Positions 43,507-52,994 of a stretch of 64,000 nt of DNA are shown here, in pieces. A program made the position numbers and the translations under genes. Position 1 is the first letter of the stretch. Each line of letters begins with the position of its first letter. The notes below the pieces were generated by a model. The model had not been told where the DNA came from, did no database searches, and worked only from the letters and a program-made list of their open reading frames with translations. The DNA lies in the NCBI GenBank assembly GCA_002369315.1, contig DFDW01000025.1:51499-115498 (forward strand), read 5' to 3'. Origin of the DNA: Ruminococcaceae bacterium UBA3818 (lineage in GTDB: Bacteria; Bacillota; Clostridia; Oscillospirales; Ruminococcaceae).

Positions 43507-43965
43507 ATGGATGCTTTTTCGACAGCGTTGAACGAGGTATTGGTGGACACTTATCATAATATCCTGAGGGTTGAAGAGAAAGCGCTGAAAAAAAGCGGCC
43601 GCATTCACCTTTCCATCAAAGAGATGCATTTGCTGGAAGCGGTGGGAAAGGGAGACGAGCAGGGGCGGACTGTCAGCGAAATTGCAGACGCCATGAACAT
43701 CACCCGACCGACCGCCACTGTGGCAATCAATAAACTGGAAAAGCGGGGTTATTTGGAAAAACAGCCCGACGATGAGGACGGCAGGACAGTCCGCATTACT
43801 TTGACCAGGAGCGGGAAACGAATCGACCATTTTCACCGGCTGTATCATTATAATATGGTTACAAAGATTTCGGAGAGTCTGACCGATGAGGAAAAGGCCA
43901 GCCTTTTCCAGGGAATCCAAAAACTGAATGAATTTTTAAAAGAAAGTCTGGGAGAGAAAAAATGA
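43507..43965 (+). CDS. MarR family regulator of fatty acid synthesis, FabT-like
   Basis: The 152-residue winged-helix protein has IHLSIKEMHLLEAVG, a recognition region with ADAMNITRPTATVAINKLEKRGYLEKQ, and the wing DDEDGRTVRITLTRSG. FabT represses fatty acid genes when bound to acyl-ACP. The identity is supported by its place as the first gene of the fab operon, overlapping fabH by four bases, and by the FabT-like palindrome at the promoter. TTGGAGGA lies six bases before the ATG at 43507; a TTG at 43501 is too close to it. Confidence 0.88.
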   Translation: MDAFSTALNEVLVDTYHNILRVEEKALKKSGRIHLSIKEMHLLEAVGKGDEQGRTVSEIADAMNITRPTATVAINKLEKRGYLEKQPDDEDGRTVRITLTRSGKRIDHFHRLYHYNMVTKISESLTDEEKASLFQGIQKLNEFLKESLGEKK

Positions 43966-44915
43966 GTTTTTGCGTATTGGGTACGGGAAGCTATGTTCCG
44001 CCTAAAGTGGTGACAAACGACGATTTGGCGTCTTTTTTGGAGACTTCCGACGAATGGATCCGGGAACGCACCGGCATTTGTCAGCGTCATGTCTGTGAAG
44101 AGGAATCGGCTTGCGATCTGGCATATCAGGCAGCGTTGGCCGCGCTGGAGCAAAGCGGTGTGAAGGCAAACGAGCTGGATATGATTCTCTGCGCGACCAT
44201 CAGCCCGGATTTTGCAACTCCTTCTGTTTCCTGCGTGGTGCAAAAAAGGCTGGGCGCTTCCTGCCCGGCTATGGATATCAACGCGGCGTGTTCAGGATTC
44301 TTATTTCTTCTGGATACAGCGGCAGGCTTTTTTGCCCGGGGTCGGGTCAAAAAGATGCTGGTCATCGGCGCGGAACGGATCAGCCGCCTGTTGGATTGGG
44401 ATGACCGGAGCACTTGTGTGATCTTTGGCGATGGCGCCGGCGCCATGGTGCTGGGAGAGGGAGAAAATTATCTTGCGTCTCAGCTGTCGTCGAAAGGGGA
44501 TGAAGAAGTCATCCGCACGCCGGTGTTCGAAGGCAAATCCCCCTTTAATAAGCGTGAACAGGAAAATCCTTATATCCATATGAAAGGCCAGGAGACGTTT
44601 CGTTTTGCGGTCAACGCCATGACCCACGATCTGAAAAATCTGATCGCGCAGGCGGGTTTTTCCGAGGAAGAAATCGACTGGGTCGTGCCCCACCAGGCGA
44701 ATATCCGCATCATCGACGCGGCGAAAAAGCGGCTGTGTATTCCGCCGGAGAGATTCTGTGTCAACATTGACCGGTACGGCAACACTTCGGCAGCCAGCAT
44801 CCCCATGATGATGGACGAACTCAACCGTTCCGGCAAGCTCAAGCGCGGCGATTTGGTGGCGCTTTGCGCGTTCGGCGGCGGACTTTCCAGCGCCGCGTGT
44901 ATCCTTCGCTGGTAA
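43962..44915 (+). CDS. fabH: 3-oxoacyl-ACP synthase III
   Basis: FabH starts fatty acid synthesis by condensing acetyl-CoA with malonyl-ACP. The 317-residue enzyme has the catalytic triad: Cys in NAACSGFLF, His in PHQANIRI and Asn in GNTSAASIP. Its ATG overlaps the regulator's stop. It is the second gene of the complete operon. Confidence 0.95.
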   Translation: MSFCVLGTGSYVPPKVVTNDDLASFLETSDEWIRERTGICQRHVCEEESACDLAYQAALAALEQSGVKANELDMILCATISPDFATPSVSCVVQKRLGASCPAMDINAACSGFLFLLDTAAGFFARGRVKKMLVIGAERISRLLDWDDRSTCVIFGDGAGAMVLGEGENYLASQLSSKGDEEVIRTPVFEGKSPFNKREQENPYIHMKGQETFRFAVNAMTHDLKNLIAQAGFSEEEIDWVVPHQANIRIIDAAKKRLCIPPERFCVNIDRYGNTSAASIPMMMDELNRSGKLKRGDLVALCAFGGGLSSAACILRW

Positions 44916-44970
44916 AACCGGATATCCGGTTTCCCATATATTAAAAAATGAAGTTTTGGAGGAAATCAAA

Positions 44971-45201
44971 ATGATTTTTGAAAAATTAGTTGCTGTTTTG
45001 GCGGAACATGTAGACTGCGACCCCGCTTCGGTTACGATGGACACCACCTTTGAGGAATTGGGCGTGGATTCGCTGGACACAGTTGACATGGTGATGGAAC
45101 TGGAAGAAGAACTGGATGTTGAACTGGAACTGGATGAAAAGATCTCCACTGTCGGCGAGATGGTCAAGCTGGTGGAAGAAAAAATGAGCGAGAAGGAATA
45201 A
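44971..45201 (+). CDS. acpP: Acyl carrier protein
   Basis: ACP carries growing acyl chains on a phosphopantetheine arm. The 76-residue acidic protein has the attachment Ser in GVDSLDTVD. GGAGG precedes the ATG at 44971. In-frame codons upstream add five residues and are unlikely. Confidence 0.95.
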   Translation: MIFEKLVAVLAEHVDCDPASVTMDTTFEELGVDSLDTVDMVMELEEELDVELELDEKISTVGEMVKLVEEKMSEKE

Positions 45202-45204
45202 ACG

Positions 45205-46152
45205 ATGATCAAGACACCGATTTGCGAGATGCTGGGAATTGAATACCCGATTTTCCAGGGCGGTATGGCCTGGATCGCTGACGGCCGTCTGGCTGCCGCC
45301 GTGTCGGAGGGCGGGGGCCTGGGGATCATCTCCGCGATGAACGCCGGCCCGGACTATCTGAAACAGGAAATTGACATTTGCCGCAGCTTGACGAAAAAGC
45401 CTTTCGGCGTCAATGTTATGCTCATGAGTCCTCATGTGGAGGATGTGGCAAAGTTGCTGGCGGCGGAAAAGGTACCGGTGATCACTACCGGAGCGGGAAA
45501 TCCCGGCAAATATATGAAAATGTGGCAGGAAGCCGGCATCCGGGTCATTCCGGTCGTGGCGTCGGTCGCTATGGCCAAATTGGTGACCCGCCAGGGGGCC
45601 TGCGCGATTATCGCTGAGGGAGGCGAATCCGGCGGCCATGTGGGAGATCTGACCACCATGGCGCTTTTGCCGCAGGTGTGCGATGCAACGCCGCTGCCGG
45701 TGATCGGAGCAGGCGGTATTGCCGACGGACGCGGCGTAGCCGCGGCCTTTATGCTGGGCGCGATGGGCGTTCAGCTGGGTACCCGCTTCCTGGTCGCCGA
45801 AGAATGCGGCGTGCATCAGACCTACAAAAATAAGATTTTAAAGGCCAAGGATATTGACACCATCGCCACCGGAAAGCGATTGGGCCATCCGGTGCGCTGC
45901 TTAAAGACCCCGTATTCCCGGGAATATTTCCGCAAGGAGTACGACGGAAGCGTGTCCGATGAGGAGCTGGAAGCCTTCGGCGCAGGAGCGCTGCGGCTGG
46001 CCGCAGTGGAAGGAGACGAGCAGCATGGTTGTTTTCTCGCGGGGCAGATAGCCGCCATGGTAAAGAAAGAACAGCCTGCTGCCGAAATGATTCGAGAGAT
46101 TTTTACCGAGGCGGAAGAAGTGTTGAATGGAGCGAAAAAATGGGTAAAATAG
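45205..46152 (+). CDS. fabK: Enoyl-ACP reductase II (flavin-dependent)
   Basis: FabK reduces trans-2-enoyl-ACP with FMN and NAD(P)H, replacing FabI. The 315-residue TIM-barrel protein shows EYPIFQGGMAWIADGRLAAA, NVMLMSPHVEDV, EGGESGGHVGD and VIGAGGIADGRG, all family signatures. No FabI is present here. It starts three bases after acpP and overlaps fabD. Confidence 0.95.
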   Translation: MIKTPICEMLGIEYPIFQGGMAWIADGRLAAAVSEGGGLGIISAMNAGPDYLKQEIDICRSLTKKPFGVNVMLMSPHVEDVAKLLAAEKVPVITTGAGNPGKYMKMWQEAGIRVIPVVASVAMAKLVTRQGACAIIAEGGESGGHVGDLTTMALLPQVCDATPLPVIGAGGIADGRGVAAAFMLGAMGVQLGTRFLVAEECGVHQTYKNKILKAKDIDTIATGKRLGHPVRCLKTPYSREYFRKEYDGSVSDEELEAFGAGALRLAAVEGDEQHGCFLAGQIAAMVKKEQPAAEMIREIFTEAEEVLNGAKKWVK

Positions 46153-47060
46153 CGTTTCTTTTTTCCGGACAGGGCGCGCAGTACAGTGGAATGGGCCGGG
46201 AACTGACAAAACATTCTTCTTCTGTAGCAGCACTGTTTGCGCTGGCCGACCGGATCCGTCCGGGGACGTCGGCCCAGTGTTTTTCCGGCTCGCAGGAGGA
46301 ACTGACCGAGACGAAAAACACCCAGCCATGCCTGTTCTGCGTGGATTTGGCGGCGGCGCTGGCGCTGGAGGAATCGGGTGTTCGGGCTGATGGGGCTGCC
46401 GGTTTTTCACTGGGAGAAATGGCGGCTTTGACCTTCGCGGGGATGCTGGAACAGAAAACCGGATTTTCTCTGGTCTGCCGCCGCGCCGTGCTGATGGATG
46501 AAGCAGCCCGCCAGACAGACAGCGCTATGGCGGCGGTACTCAAACTGGAGCATAAAACCGTTGAAGAACTGTGCCGGCGGTTTGCGCATCTGTATCCGGT
46601 CAACTATAACTGTCCCGGCCAGTTGGTAGTGGCGGGACTTCGGCAGGAAATCGAGGAAATGAAACCGCTGGTCAAAAAAGCAGGCGGGCGGATGGTCCCC
46701 TTGGCGGTCAGCGGCGGATTCCATTCGCCGTTTATGGACGGCGCTGCAAAAGAATTTGCAAAAGAACTGGAAAAAGTCTGTTTTCAACCCGCCAGGATAC
46801 CTGTTTACGCCAACCTGACGGCGAGGCCGTATGCAGAAAGCGAGCCAAAGGAGCTTTTGGCACAGCAGATGAAAAACCCTGTCCGCTGGGAGCAGACCCT
46901 GCGCCGCATGGCAGAGGATGGATTTGACACCTTTATCGAAGTGGGCCCGGGAAAAACCCTGACGGGCCTGGTATCCAAAACGCTGCCGGATGCCCGCGCT
47001 TTTCATGTGGAAGATGCAGAAACATTGGAAATAACGAGAAAGGCGGTGCTGGAATCATGA
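46140..47060 (+). CDS. fabD: Malonyl-CoA:ACP transacylase
   Basis: FabD moves malonyl from CoA to ACP. The 306-residue protein starts at ATG 46140, inside fabK, with LFSGQGAQYSGMG. The active-site Ser lies in GFSLGE, where most FabD proteins have GHSLGE; other parts are intact, such as the QTRP-like TQPCLF and the catalytic His in SGGFHSPFM. The His-to-Phe neighbour change is known in clostridial relatives and should not stop activity. Confidence 0.94.
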   Translation: MGKIAFLFSGQGAQYSGMGRELTKHSSSVAALFALADRIRPGTSAQCFSGSQEELTETKNTQPCLFCVDLAAALALEESGVRADGAAGFSLGEMAALTFAGMLEQKTGFSLVCRRAVLMDEAARQTDSAMAAVLKLEHKTVEELCRRFAHLYPVNYNCPGQLVVAGLRQEIEEMKPLVKKAGGRMVPLAVSGGFHSPFMDGAAKEFAKELEKVCFQPARIPVYANLTARPYAESEPKELLAQQMKNPVRWEQTLRRMAEDGFDTFIEVGPGKTLTGLVSKTLPDARAFHVEDAETLEITRKAVLES

Positions 47061-47797
47061 CACTGCAGGGGAAAACAGCGCTGGTCACCGGCGCCAGCCG
47101 GGGAATCGGCCGCGCCATCGCTTTGGCTTTTGCAAAAGAAGGGGCCAATGTGGCGGTGATTTACGCGGGCAGCCGGCAGGCAGCGGATGAAGTCTGCGCG
47201 CAGGCGGCAAAGTACGGCATACAGGCCCGGGCCTATCAATGTGATGTGACGGATTTTGACCGGGTCAAAGAAACGGTTCAGGCCGTGCAGAAAGATTTGG
47301 GCGGCGTGGATATTCTGGTCAATAATGCGGGCATTACCCGGGATGGATTGGTTTATACCATGAAAGAAGCGGATTTTGACGCGGTGCTCAACACCAATCT
47401 AAAGGGAGCTTTCCACTTCATCAAGCACTGCTACCCGATTTTTGTCAAAAAGCGCGCGGGCAAAATCATCAATATTTCATCGGTCTGCGGATTGATGGGC
47501 AATGGCGGACAGGCGAACTATTCCGCTTCCAAGGCGGGGCTGATTGGTCTGACCAAGTCGGTTGCGAGGGAGCTTGCCGGCCGCGGCATTTGCTGCAACG
47601 CCATCGCTCCCGGCTTTATCGACACCGATATGACGGCCGGGATCGATAAGGACCATCATCAGCTGGCGGGGATGATTCCCTTAAAGCGGATGGGACGGCC
47701 GGAAGACGTGGCCAATCTGGCGGTATTTTTAGCCGGCAGCGGCTCCGACTATATCACCGGAGAGGTGATTCGGGTTGACGGCGGCTTGGCCATGTAG
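47057..47797 (+). CDS. fabG: 3-oxoacyl-ACP reductase
   Basis: FabG reduces 3-ketoacyl-ACP with NADPH. The 246-residue short-chain dehydrogenase has TGASRGIG, NNAGITRDG, the catalytic Ser in INISSV, Tyr and Lys in YSASKAG, and ITGEVIRVDGGLAM at the end. It overlaps fabD by four bases. Confidence 0.96.
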   Translation: MTLQGKTALVTGASRGIGRAIALAFAKEGANVAVIYAGSRQAADEVCAQAAKYGIQARAYQCDVTDFDRVKETVQAVQKDLGGVDILVNNAGITRDGLVYTMKEADFDAVLNTNLKGAFHFIKHCYPIFVKKRAGKIINISSVCGLMGNGGQANYSASKAGLIGLTKSVARELAGRGICCNAIAPGFIDTDMTAGIDKDHHQLAGMIPLKRMGRPEDVANLAVFLAGSGSDYITGEVIRVDGGLAM

Positions 47798-47812
47798 AGA
47801 GGAGGAAATCAC

Positions 47813-49045
47813 ATGAGACGCGTAGTAGTGACCGGCGTAGGCGCCGTGACTCCCATAGGAAATGACGTGCCTACTTTTTGGAAAAATCTGCTGGACGGCA
47901 AAAATGGAATTGTCCCCTTGGACCGGTTTGATGTAAGCGAGTACAAAGCGAAAGTAGCGGCGCAGGTCCAGGGCTTCGATCCGCTTCGATATATGGAAAA
48001 AGGCGAGGCGCGCAAAAGCGATTTGTTCTGCCATTACGCGATGGCTGCCGCCTGTCAGGCGGTAGAGGACAGCGGCATTTCCGGCAAAGTGGAGCCGGAA
48101 CGGTTCGGGGTATATTTCGGATCCGGCATCGGCGGGTTGATCACCATGTCGGCAGAAATGCAGAAATTGCTGGAAAAAGGGCCGAAGCGGGTGTCTCCTT
48201 TCTTTATCCCCATGATGATCGCCAACATGGCGGCAGGCAATATCGCCATCCGTTTTCAGGCGAAAGGTCCCTGCCTGCCGGTGACGACCGCCTGCGCGAC
48301 CAGCACCAATGAGGTGGGGGAAGCGTTCCATGCCATTAAGGAAGGAAGGGCGGACGTGATTTTGGCCGGCGGTGCAGAAGCGGCGATTACCCCCATTGGG
48401 GTGGCGGGCTTTACCAACTGTATGGCCCTTTCCTTATCGGAAAATCCGGACGAAGCATCTTTGCCTTTTGACAAGCGCCGCAGTGGGTTTGTCATGGGCG
48501 AGGGAGCAGGCGCTCTGATTTTGGAAGAATATGAACACGCCAAAAAACGCGGCGCGCGCATTTACGCGGAGATGACCGGCTATGGCTGTACCTGCGACGC
48601 GTATCATATGACAGCACCGGCTCCCGGCGGTGAGGGAGCCGCCAGGGCCATTGTGCTGGCGCTGGAAGAATCCGGCGGGGCGGCAGGAAACATTTATATC
48701 AATGCACACGGTACCGGAACGCCGCTCAATGACAAAACCGAAACGCAGGCGATCAAGACCGCGCTGAGCGAAAAAACAGCGGATATTCTGGTCAGTTCCA
48801 CCAAGTCCATGACCGGCCATATGCTGGGAGCTGCCGGCGCTGTGGAAGCGATCGTTTCGGCGCTGGCACTGCATGAGGGCGTGATCCCGCCGACCATCAA
48901 TCTGCGCGAGCCCGACCCGGAATGCGATTTGGACTATGTGCCGAATCAGGCCAGAAAGGTGCAGGCGCAGATGGCGCTGTCCACCTCTCTGGGATTTGGC
49001 GGGCACAATGCCTGCATCGCATTCAAGCGGATGGAGGAAGAATGA
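47813..49045 (+). CDS. fabF: 3-oxoacyl-ACP synthase II
   Basis: FabF elongates the acyl chain. The 410-residue enzyme has Cys in TTACATST, His in NAHGTGTPLND and GHMLGAAGAVEA, and the C-terminal SLGFGGHNA. GAGGAGG precedes the ATG. No fabB is seen, so FabF probably does all elongation. Confidence 0.96.
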   Translation: MRRVVVTGVGAVTPIGNDVPTFWKNLLDGKNGIVPLDRFDVSEYKAKVAAQVQGFDPLRYMEKGEARKSDLFCHYAMAAACQAVEDSGISGKVEPERFGVYFGSGIGGLITMSAEMQKLLEKGPKRVSPFFIPMMIANMAAGNIAIRFQAKGPCLPVTTACATSTNEVGEAFHAIKEGRADVILAGGAEAAITPIGVAGFTNCMALSLSENPDEASLPFDKRRSGFVMGEGAGALILEEYEHAKKRGARIYAEMTGYGCTCDAYHMTAPAPGGEGAARAIVLALEESGGAAGNIYINAHGTGTPLNDKTETQAIKTALSEKTADILVSSTKSMTGHMLGAAGAVEAIVSALALHEGVIPPTINLREPDPECDLDYVPNQARKVQAQMALSTSLGFGGHNACIAFKRMEEE

Positions 49046-49046
49046 G

Positions 49047-49487
49047 ATGGATATGAAACAGATCCGCGCTTTGGCGGAGATGATGAAAGCAAACGAGCTG
49101 ACGCAGGTGGAAATCGTGGAAGACGGCAAGACCATTCACCTGGAACGAAAGCCGGCTGCCGCGCCGATTCTGTCCGGGACTGCCGCACAGACCTCTGCTT
49201 CGGTACCGCCGGCCGAGGCGCCTTACAAAGAAAGCCCGCAGGAAGGGACGATCATTGAAAGTCCGATGGTCGGCATGTATTACGCCGCGCCGATGCCCGG
49301 CGCAGCCCCTTTTGTCCAGGCAGGAAGCCATGTGAAAAAAGGAGATGTGCTGTGTATTATTGAGGCGATGAAGACCATGAATGAGATTACTGCCGACTGT
49401 GACGGGCAAATCCTGCAGATCTATGCCGGCAACGGTCAGCTGGTGGAAGTGGGACAGCGGCTGTTTTTAGTGGGGGAAGAATCATGA
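49047..49487 (+). CDS. accB: Biotin carboxyl carrier protein of acetyl-CoA carboxylase
   Basis: The 146-residue protein carries biotin between AccC and AccAD. The N-terminal helix, an Ala/Pro-rich linker (about 40-70) and the biotinyl domain are seen, with the biotinylated Lys in EAMKTMNE and the flanking ESPMVGMYY. The ATG at 49047 follows GGAGGAAG and lies just after fabF. Confidence 0.95.
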   Translation: MDMKQIRALAEMMKANELTQVEIVEDGKTIHLERKPAAAPILSGTAAQTSASVPPAEAPYKESPQEGTIIESPMVGMYYAAPMPGAAPFVQAGSHVKKGDVLCIIEAMKTMNEITADCDGQILQIYAGNGQLVEVGQRLFLVGEES

Positions 49488-49900
49488 ACAAAGAAGAAAT
49501 TATGAAGATCCTGCCCCATCGGGACAATATGCTTTTGGTGGAGCAGGCACAGGTCATCGATGGAGTGGCCCACGGCAGATATACCGTGCGTGGAGACGAA
49601 TGGTTCCTGCAGGGCCATTTCCCCGGAAATCCCGTCGTACCGGGTGTGATTTTATGCGAAATGATGGCGCAGGCTACCTGTGTTTTGCTGGCCGAATCGT
49701 TGCCGGAGGCTTCGACGCCGTATTTTACCAGCATGGACCACGTCAAATTCAAAAATCCGGTTCGCCCGGGAGATACGTTGGAAACCGAATGTGTGATCAC
49801 CAAATCGAAAGGCCCGTTTTATTTTGCCAGCGGGAAAGGTTATGTGAACGGAAAATTGTCCGTCAGCGGAGATTTTTCCTTTGCTGTTGTGAGGAAGTGA
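49484..49900 (+). CDS. fabZ: 3-hydroxyacyl-ACP dehydratase
   Basis: FabZ removes water from 3-hydroxyacyl-ACP. The 138-residue hot-dog protein has LPHRDNMLLVEQ, the catalytic His in GHFPGNPVVPG and Glu in ILCEMMAQA. It overlaps accB by four bases. No fabA or fabN/FabM-type isomerase is seen in the operon, so how unsaturated fatty acids form is not shown here. Confidence 0.95.
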   Translation: MNKEEIMKILPHRDNMLLVEQAQVIDGVAHGRYTVRGDEWFLQGHFPGNPVVPGVILCEMMAQATCVLLAESLPEASTPYFTSMDHVKFKNPVRPGDTLETECVITKSKGPFYFASGKGYVNGKLSVSGDFSFAVVRK

Positions 49901-49904
49901 GCCA

Positions 49905-51218
49905 TTGTTTTCGAAAATTTTGATAGCAAACCGCGGGGAAATCGCGGTTCGCATCATCCGCGCTTGCAAGGAAATGGGCATCGCTACAGTGGCGGTGCAT
50001 TCCCAGGCGGACAAGGAATCGCTGCATGTATCGCTGGCCGATGAGAGCGTATGCGTTGGAAAAGCCTTGCCGGGCGAAAGCTATCTGCGCCAGAAAGATA
50101 TTATCACAGCGGCGCTTCTGACCGGCGCGCAGGCCATCCATCCCGGATATGGTTTTTTAGCGGAGAATGCCGATTTTGCCCGTCTGTGCGAGGAAAACGG
50201 ACTGGTCTTTATCGGGCCCGGTGCGGATGTGATTTCCCGGATGGGCGATAAGGACGCGGCACGCCGCCTGATGAAAAAAGCCGGTGTTCCCACCGTTCCC
50301 GGTACCGATATCCTCTCCTCGCCCGAACAGGCGGCCAAGGCCGCCGGGCAGATCGGGTATCCGGTTTTGATCAAGGCCCGGGCGGGAGGCGGCGGAAAAG
50401 GCATCCGGCTGGTAAAGGGGCCGGATGAGCTGGAAAAAGCTTTTTTGACTGCTTCGGAAGAGGCGAAAAACGCCTTTGGCGACGGCGGCGTGTATATGGA
50501 AAAATATCTGTTCCCGGTCAAGCATATTGAGGTGCAGCTGCTAGCCGACGAGGGCGGCAATGTCGTTTGTCTGGGAGAACGGGAGTGCTCGATTCAAAAG
50601 CGCAATCAAAAGTTTTTGGAGGAAGCGCCCTCTCCGGCGATTTCCCCACAATTGCGGGGAAAAATGTGCGAAGCGGCGGCAAAAGCCGCCAAAGCCGCGG
50701 GATACACCAATGCAGGAACAGTAGAATTTCTGTTGGATGACGAGAATCGCTTTTACTTTATGGAGATGAATACCCGCCTGCAGGTGGAACACCCGGTCAG
50801 TGAGTATGTGTCGGGCGTGGATATTGTCAAATGGCAGATCCGCATCGCCTGCGGCGTGCTTTTGAACTTTGGTCAGGAGGATATCCGGATCACCGGAGCG
50901 GCCATTGAGTGCCGCATCAATGCCACAGGAAGCGGCAAAGTGTCGTTCTTGCATGTACCCGGCGGCCCTTGGGTACGGTTCGATACCTTTTTGTATCAAG
51001 GCTATGAGATGCTGCCGTATTATGACTCCATGATGGGAAAGCTGATCGTCTACGCCAAAACCCGGGAAGAGGCGATTCGGAAAATGAAATCCGCTTTATG
51101 TGAATTGGTAGTGGAGGGTGTGCCCAATAATCTGGATGAGCAGCTGGAAATTATCAGTGACCCGGCTTTTTTGGCCGGGGACTACCATACGGATTTTATG
51201 GCAAAGAGAGGTGAATAG
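49905..51218 (+). CDS. accC: Biotin carboxylase subunit of acetyl-CoA carboxylase
   Basis: AccC carboxylates biotin with ATP and bicarbonate. The 437-residue ATP-grasp protein has KILIANRGEIAVRIIRACKE, IHPGYGFLAENADFA, KARAGGGGKGIRLV, and EMNTRLQVEHPVSEYVSGVD. It starts with a TTG at 49905, which keeps the conserved N-terminus; GAGGAAG lies near the fabZ stop just before. The usual length is about 445. Confidence 0.96.
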   Translation: MFSKILIANRGEIAVRIIRACKEMGIATVAVHSQADKESLHVSLADESVCVGKALPGESYLRQKDIITAALLTGAQAIHPGYGFLAENADFARLCEENGLVFIGPGADVISRMGDKDAARRLMKKAGVPTVPGTDILSSPEQAAKAAGQIGYPVLIKARAGGGGKGIRLVKGPDELEKAFLTASEEAKNAFGDGGVYMEKYLFPVKHIEVQLLADEGGNVVCLGERECSIQKRNQKFLEEAPSPAISPQLRGKMCEAAAKAAKAAGYTNAGTVEFLLDDENRFYFMEMNTRLQVEHPVSEYVSGVDIVKWQIRIACGVLLNFGQEDIRITGAAIECRINATGSGKVSFLHVPGGPWVRFDTFLYQGYEMLPYYDSMMGKLIVYAKTREEAIRKMKSALCELVVEGVPNNLDEQLEIISDPAFLAGDYHTDFMAKRGE

Positions 51219-51223
51219 GCTCT

Positions 51224-52081
51224 ATGCAGCTTCAGGGATTTTTTAAAAAACCAAAAAACGAACTGGAGAAAGGCGGCCGAACGCCAGTCAGCGCTGCGGC
51301 GGAAATCCACGCGGAGGCGGGTGAAATTTGCCCGTCCTGCAAAAAATCTGTTCCGACCAGCGAACTGTGGGAGAATCATTTGGTCTGCAGCTGCGGTTAC
51401 CATTTTCGGATGAATGCCCGGCAGAGAATCGATTTTATCGCCGATACCGGCAGCTTTTGCGAAATGGACGCGAATCTGCTTGCCAAAGATGTGATCGGGT
51501 TTCCTGGATATGACAAAAAACTCAAGCACGCGCGCCTGGCTTCTGGGGAAAAGGAAGCTGTTATCTGCGGGACCGCATCGATTGGAGGAAGATCCTGTGC
51601 GTTGTTTGTAATGGAGCCTTCTTTCATGATGGGAAGTATGGGGACCGTTGTGGGTGAGAAAATCACCCGGCTGTTCGAGTATGCCACCGGCCATTCTCTG
51701 CCGGTGGTGGGCTATACCGTTTCCGGCGGCGCACGGATGCAGGAAGGAATTTTGTCTTTGATGCAGATGGCAAAAACCTCCGGCGCGGTGAAACGGCACA
51801 GCGACGCGGGAAACCTGTACATCACCGTTTTGACCGACCCCACGACCGGCGGCGTCACTGCCAGCTTTGCCATGGAGGGAGATATCATTCTGGCGGAACC
51901 CGGCGCGCTTATCGGATTTGCGGGTCCCCGGGTCATCGAGCAAACCATTCGTAAAAAGCTGCCCGAAGGATTTCAACGGTCGGAATTTCTGGTGCAGAGA
52001 GGATTTGTGGATCGAATCACCCCGCGGGCCAGCCAGAAAAAGCTGCTGACCCGGCTGCTGATGCTGCACGAAAGGGGATGA
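51224..52081 (+). CDS. accD: Acetyl-CoA carboxylase carboxyltransferase beta subunit
   Basis: AccD with AccA moves the carboxyl to acetyl-CoA. The 285-residue protein has the N-terminal zinc finger (CPSC and CSCG cysteines) followed by HFRMNARQRI, and the oxyanion-hole region YTVSGGARMQEG. Other landmarks are TDPTTGGVTASFAMEGD and FAGPRVIEQTI. The order accC-accD-accA is the usual one. Confidence 0.96.
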   Translation: MQLQGFFKKPKNELEKGGRTPVSAAAEIHAEAGEICPSCKKSVPTSELWENHLVCSCGYHFRMNARQRIDFIADTGSFCEMDANLLAKDVIGFPGYDKKLKHARLASGEKEAVICGTASIGGRSCALFVMEPSFMMGSMGTVVGEKITRLFEYATGHSLPVVGYTVSGGARMQEGILSLMQMAKTSGAVKRHSDAGNLYITVLTDPTTGGVTASFAMEGDIILAEPGALIGFAGPRVIEQTIRKKLPEGFQRSEFLVQRGFVDRITPRASQKKLLTRLLMLHERG

Positions 52082-52085
52082 GCGG

Positions 52086-52868
52086 ATGAAAACGGCATAT
52101 GAAAAGGTTCAGGCGGCCAGGGCAAAAGGCCGTCCGTCCGGAATCGGATTTATCAAAGGGATTTTTACCGATTTCATTGAACTGCACGGCGACCGGCGCT
52201 TTGCGGAGGACTCGGCCATTGTCGGCGGTATTGCCCGTCTGCGAAACCGGCCCGTAACGGTGATTGCCATGGAAAAAGGCGGAAATACAAAGGAAAAGGT
52301 GTTTCGGAATTTTGGTTCGCCCAATCCGGAGGGGTATCGGAAAGCGCTTCGTCTGATGAAACAGGCGGAAAAATTTCACCGGCCGGTGATTTGCTTTGTG
52401 GATACTTCCGGCGCATTTTGCGGCATTGGAGCGGAGGAGCGCGGGCAAGGTCAGGCCATTGCGGAAAATCTGATGGAAATGATGGGCTTGAAGGTTCCAA
52501 TCATTTCTGTGCTTATCGGAGAGGGCGGCAGCGGCGGCGCGCTGGCGCTGGCGGTGGGCGATGAGGTTTGGATGCTGGAAAACGCTTTTTACTCGGTCAT
52601 CTCGCCGGAAGGATGTGCCAGCATTCTTTGGAAAGACGCGAAGAAAAACAAAGAAGCGGCCCAATGTCTGAAGCTGACGGCCGAAGATATGAAGCAGATG
52701 GGGGTGATCGAACGGATCATCCCGGAAGAGGGGTTGAGTTTCCCGGAGATTTTCGCCTATCTGGAGGAACTGCTTTGTAGGACCCTGGAGGAAAAGGCAC
52801 AGATCGATTTGAGTCAACTGTTGGCCGCCCGGTATGAGCGGTTCCGCAAATACGGCAGAATCGACTGA
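52086..52868 (+). CDS. accA: Acetyl-CoA carboxylase carboxyltransferase alpha subunit
   Basis: The 260-residue AccA lacks the long N-terminal extension of the E. coli protein, as usual in Firmicutes. It shows FIELHGDRRFAEDSAIVGG, NPEGYRKALRLMKQAEKF, CFVDTSGAFCGIGAEERGQG and GGSGGALALAVGDEV. It ends the FAS operon. No hairpin lies directly behind it; the first one is at 52995. Confidence 0.96.
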   Translation: MKTAYEKVQAARAKGRPSGIGFIKGIFTDFIELHGDRRFAEDSAIVGGIARLRNRPVTVIAMEKGGNTKEKVFRNFGSPNPEGYRKALRLMKQAEKFHRPVICFVDTSGAFCGIGAEERGQGQAIAENLMEMMGLKVPIISVLIGEGGSGGALALAVGDEVWMLENAFYSVISPEGCASILWKDAKKNKEAAQCLKLTAEDMKQMGVIERIIPEEGLSFPEIFAYLEELLCRTLEEKAQIDLSQLLAARYERFRKYGRID

Positions 52869-52951
52869 TTGGCAGATTTTGCCTTTTCGCTAAAACGGAT
52901 GGAATATTCTGCCATGTTATGATGCGAACTGCGAAAACATCAGTGCGCCGA

Positions 52952-52981
52952 TTGACAAAAGACAAAAGGACACGGTATAAT
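52952..52981 (+). promoter_or_regulatory. Promoter of yitT
   Basis: TTGACA (52952-52957), 18 bases and TATAAT (52976-52981) form the promoter. Confidence 0.6.
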
Positions 52982-52994
52982 ACTCAACAAACAG

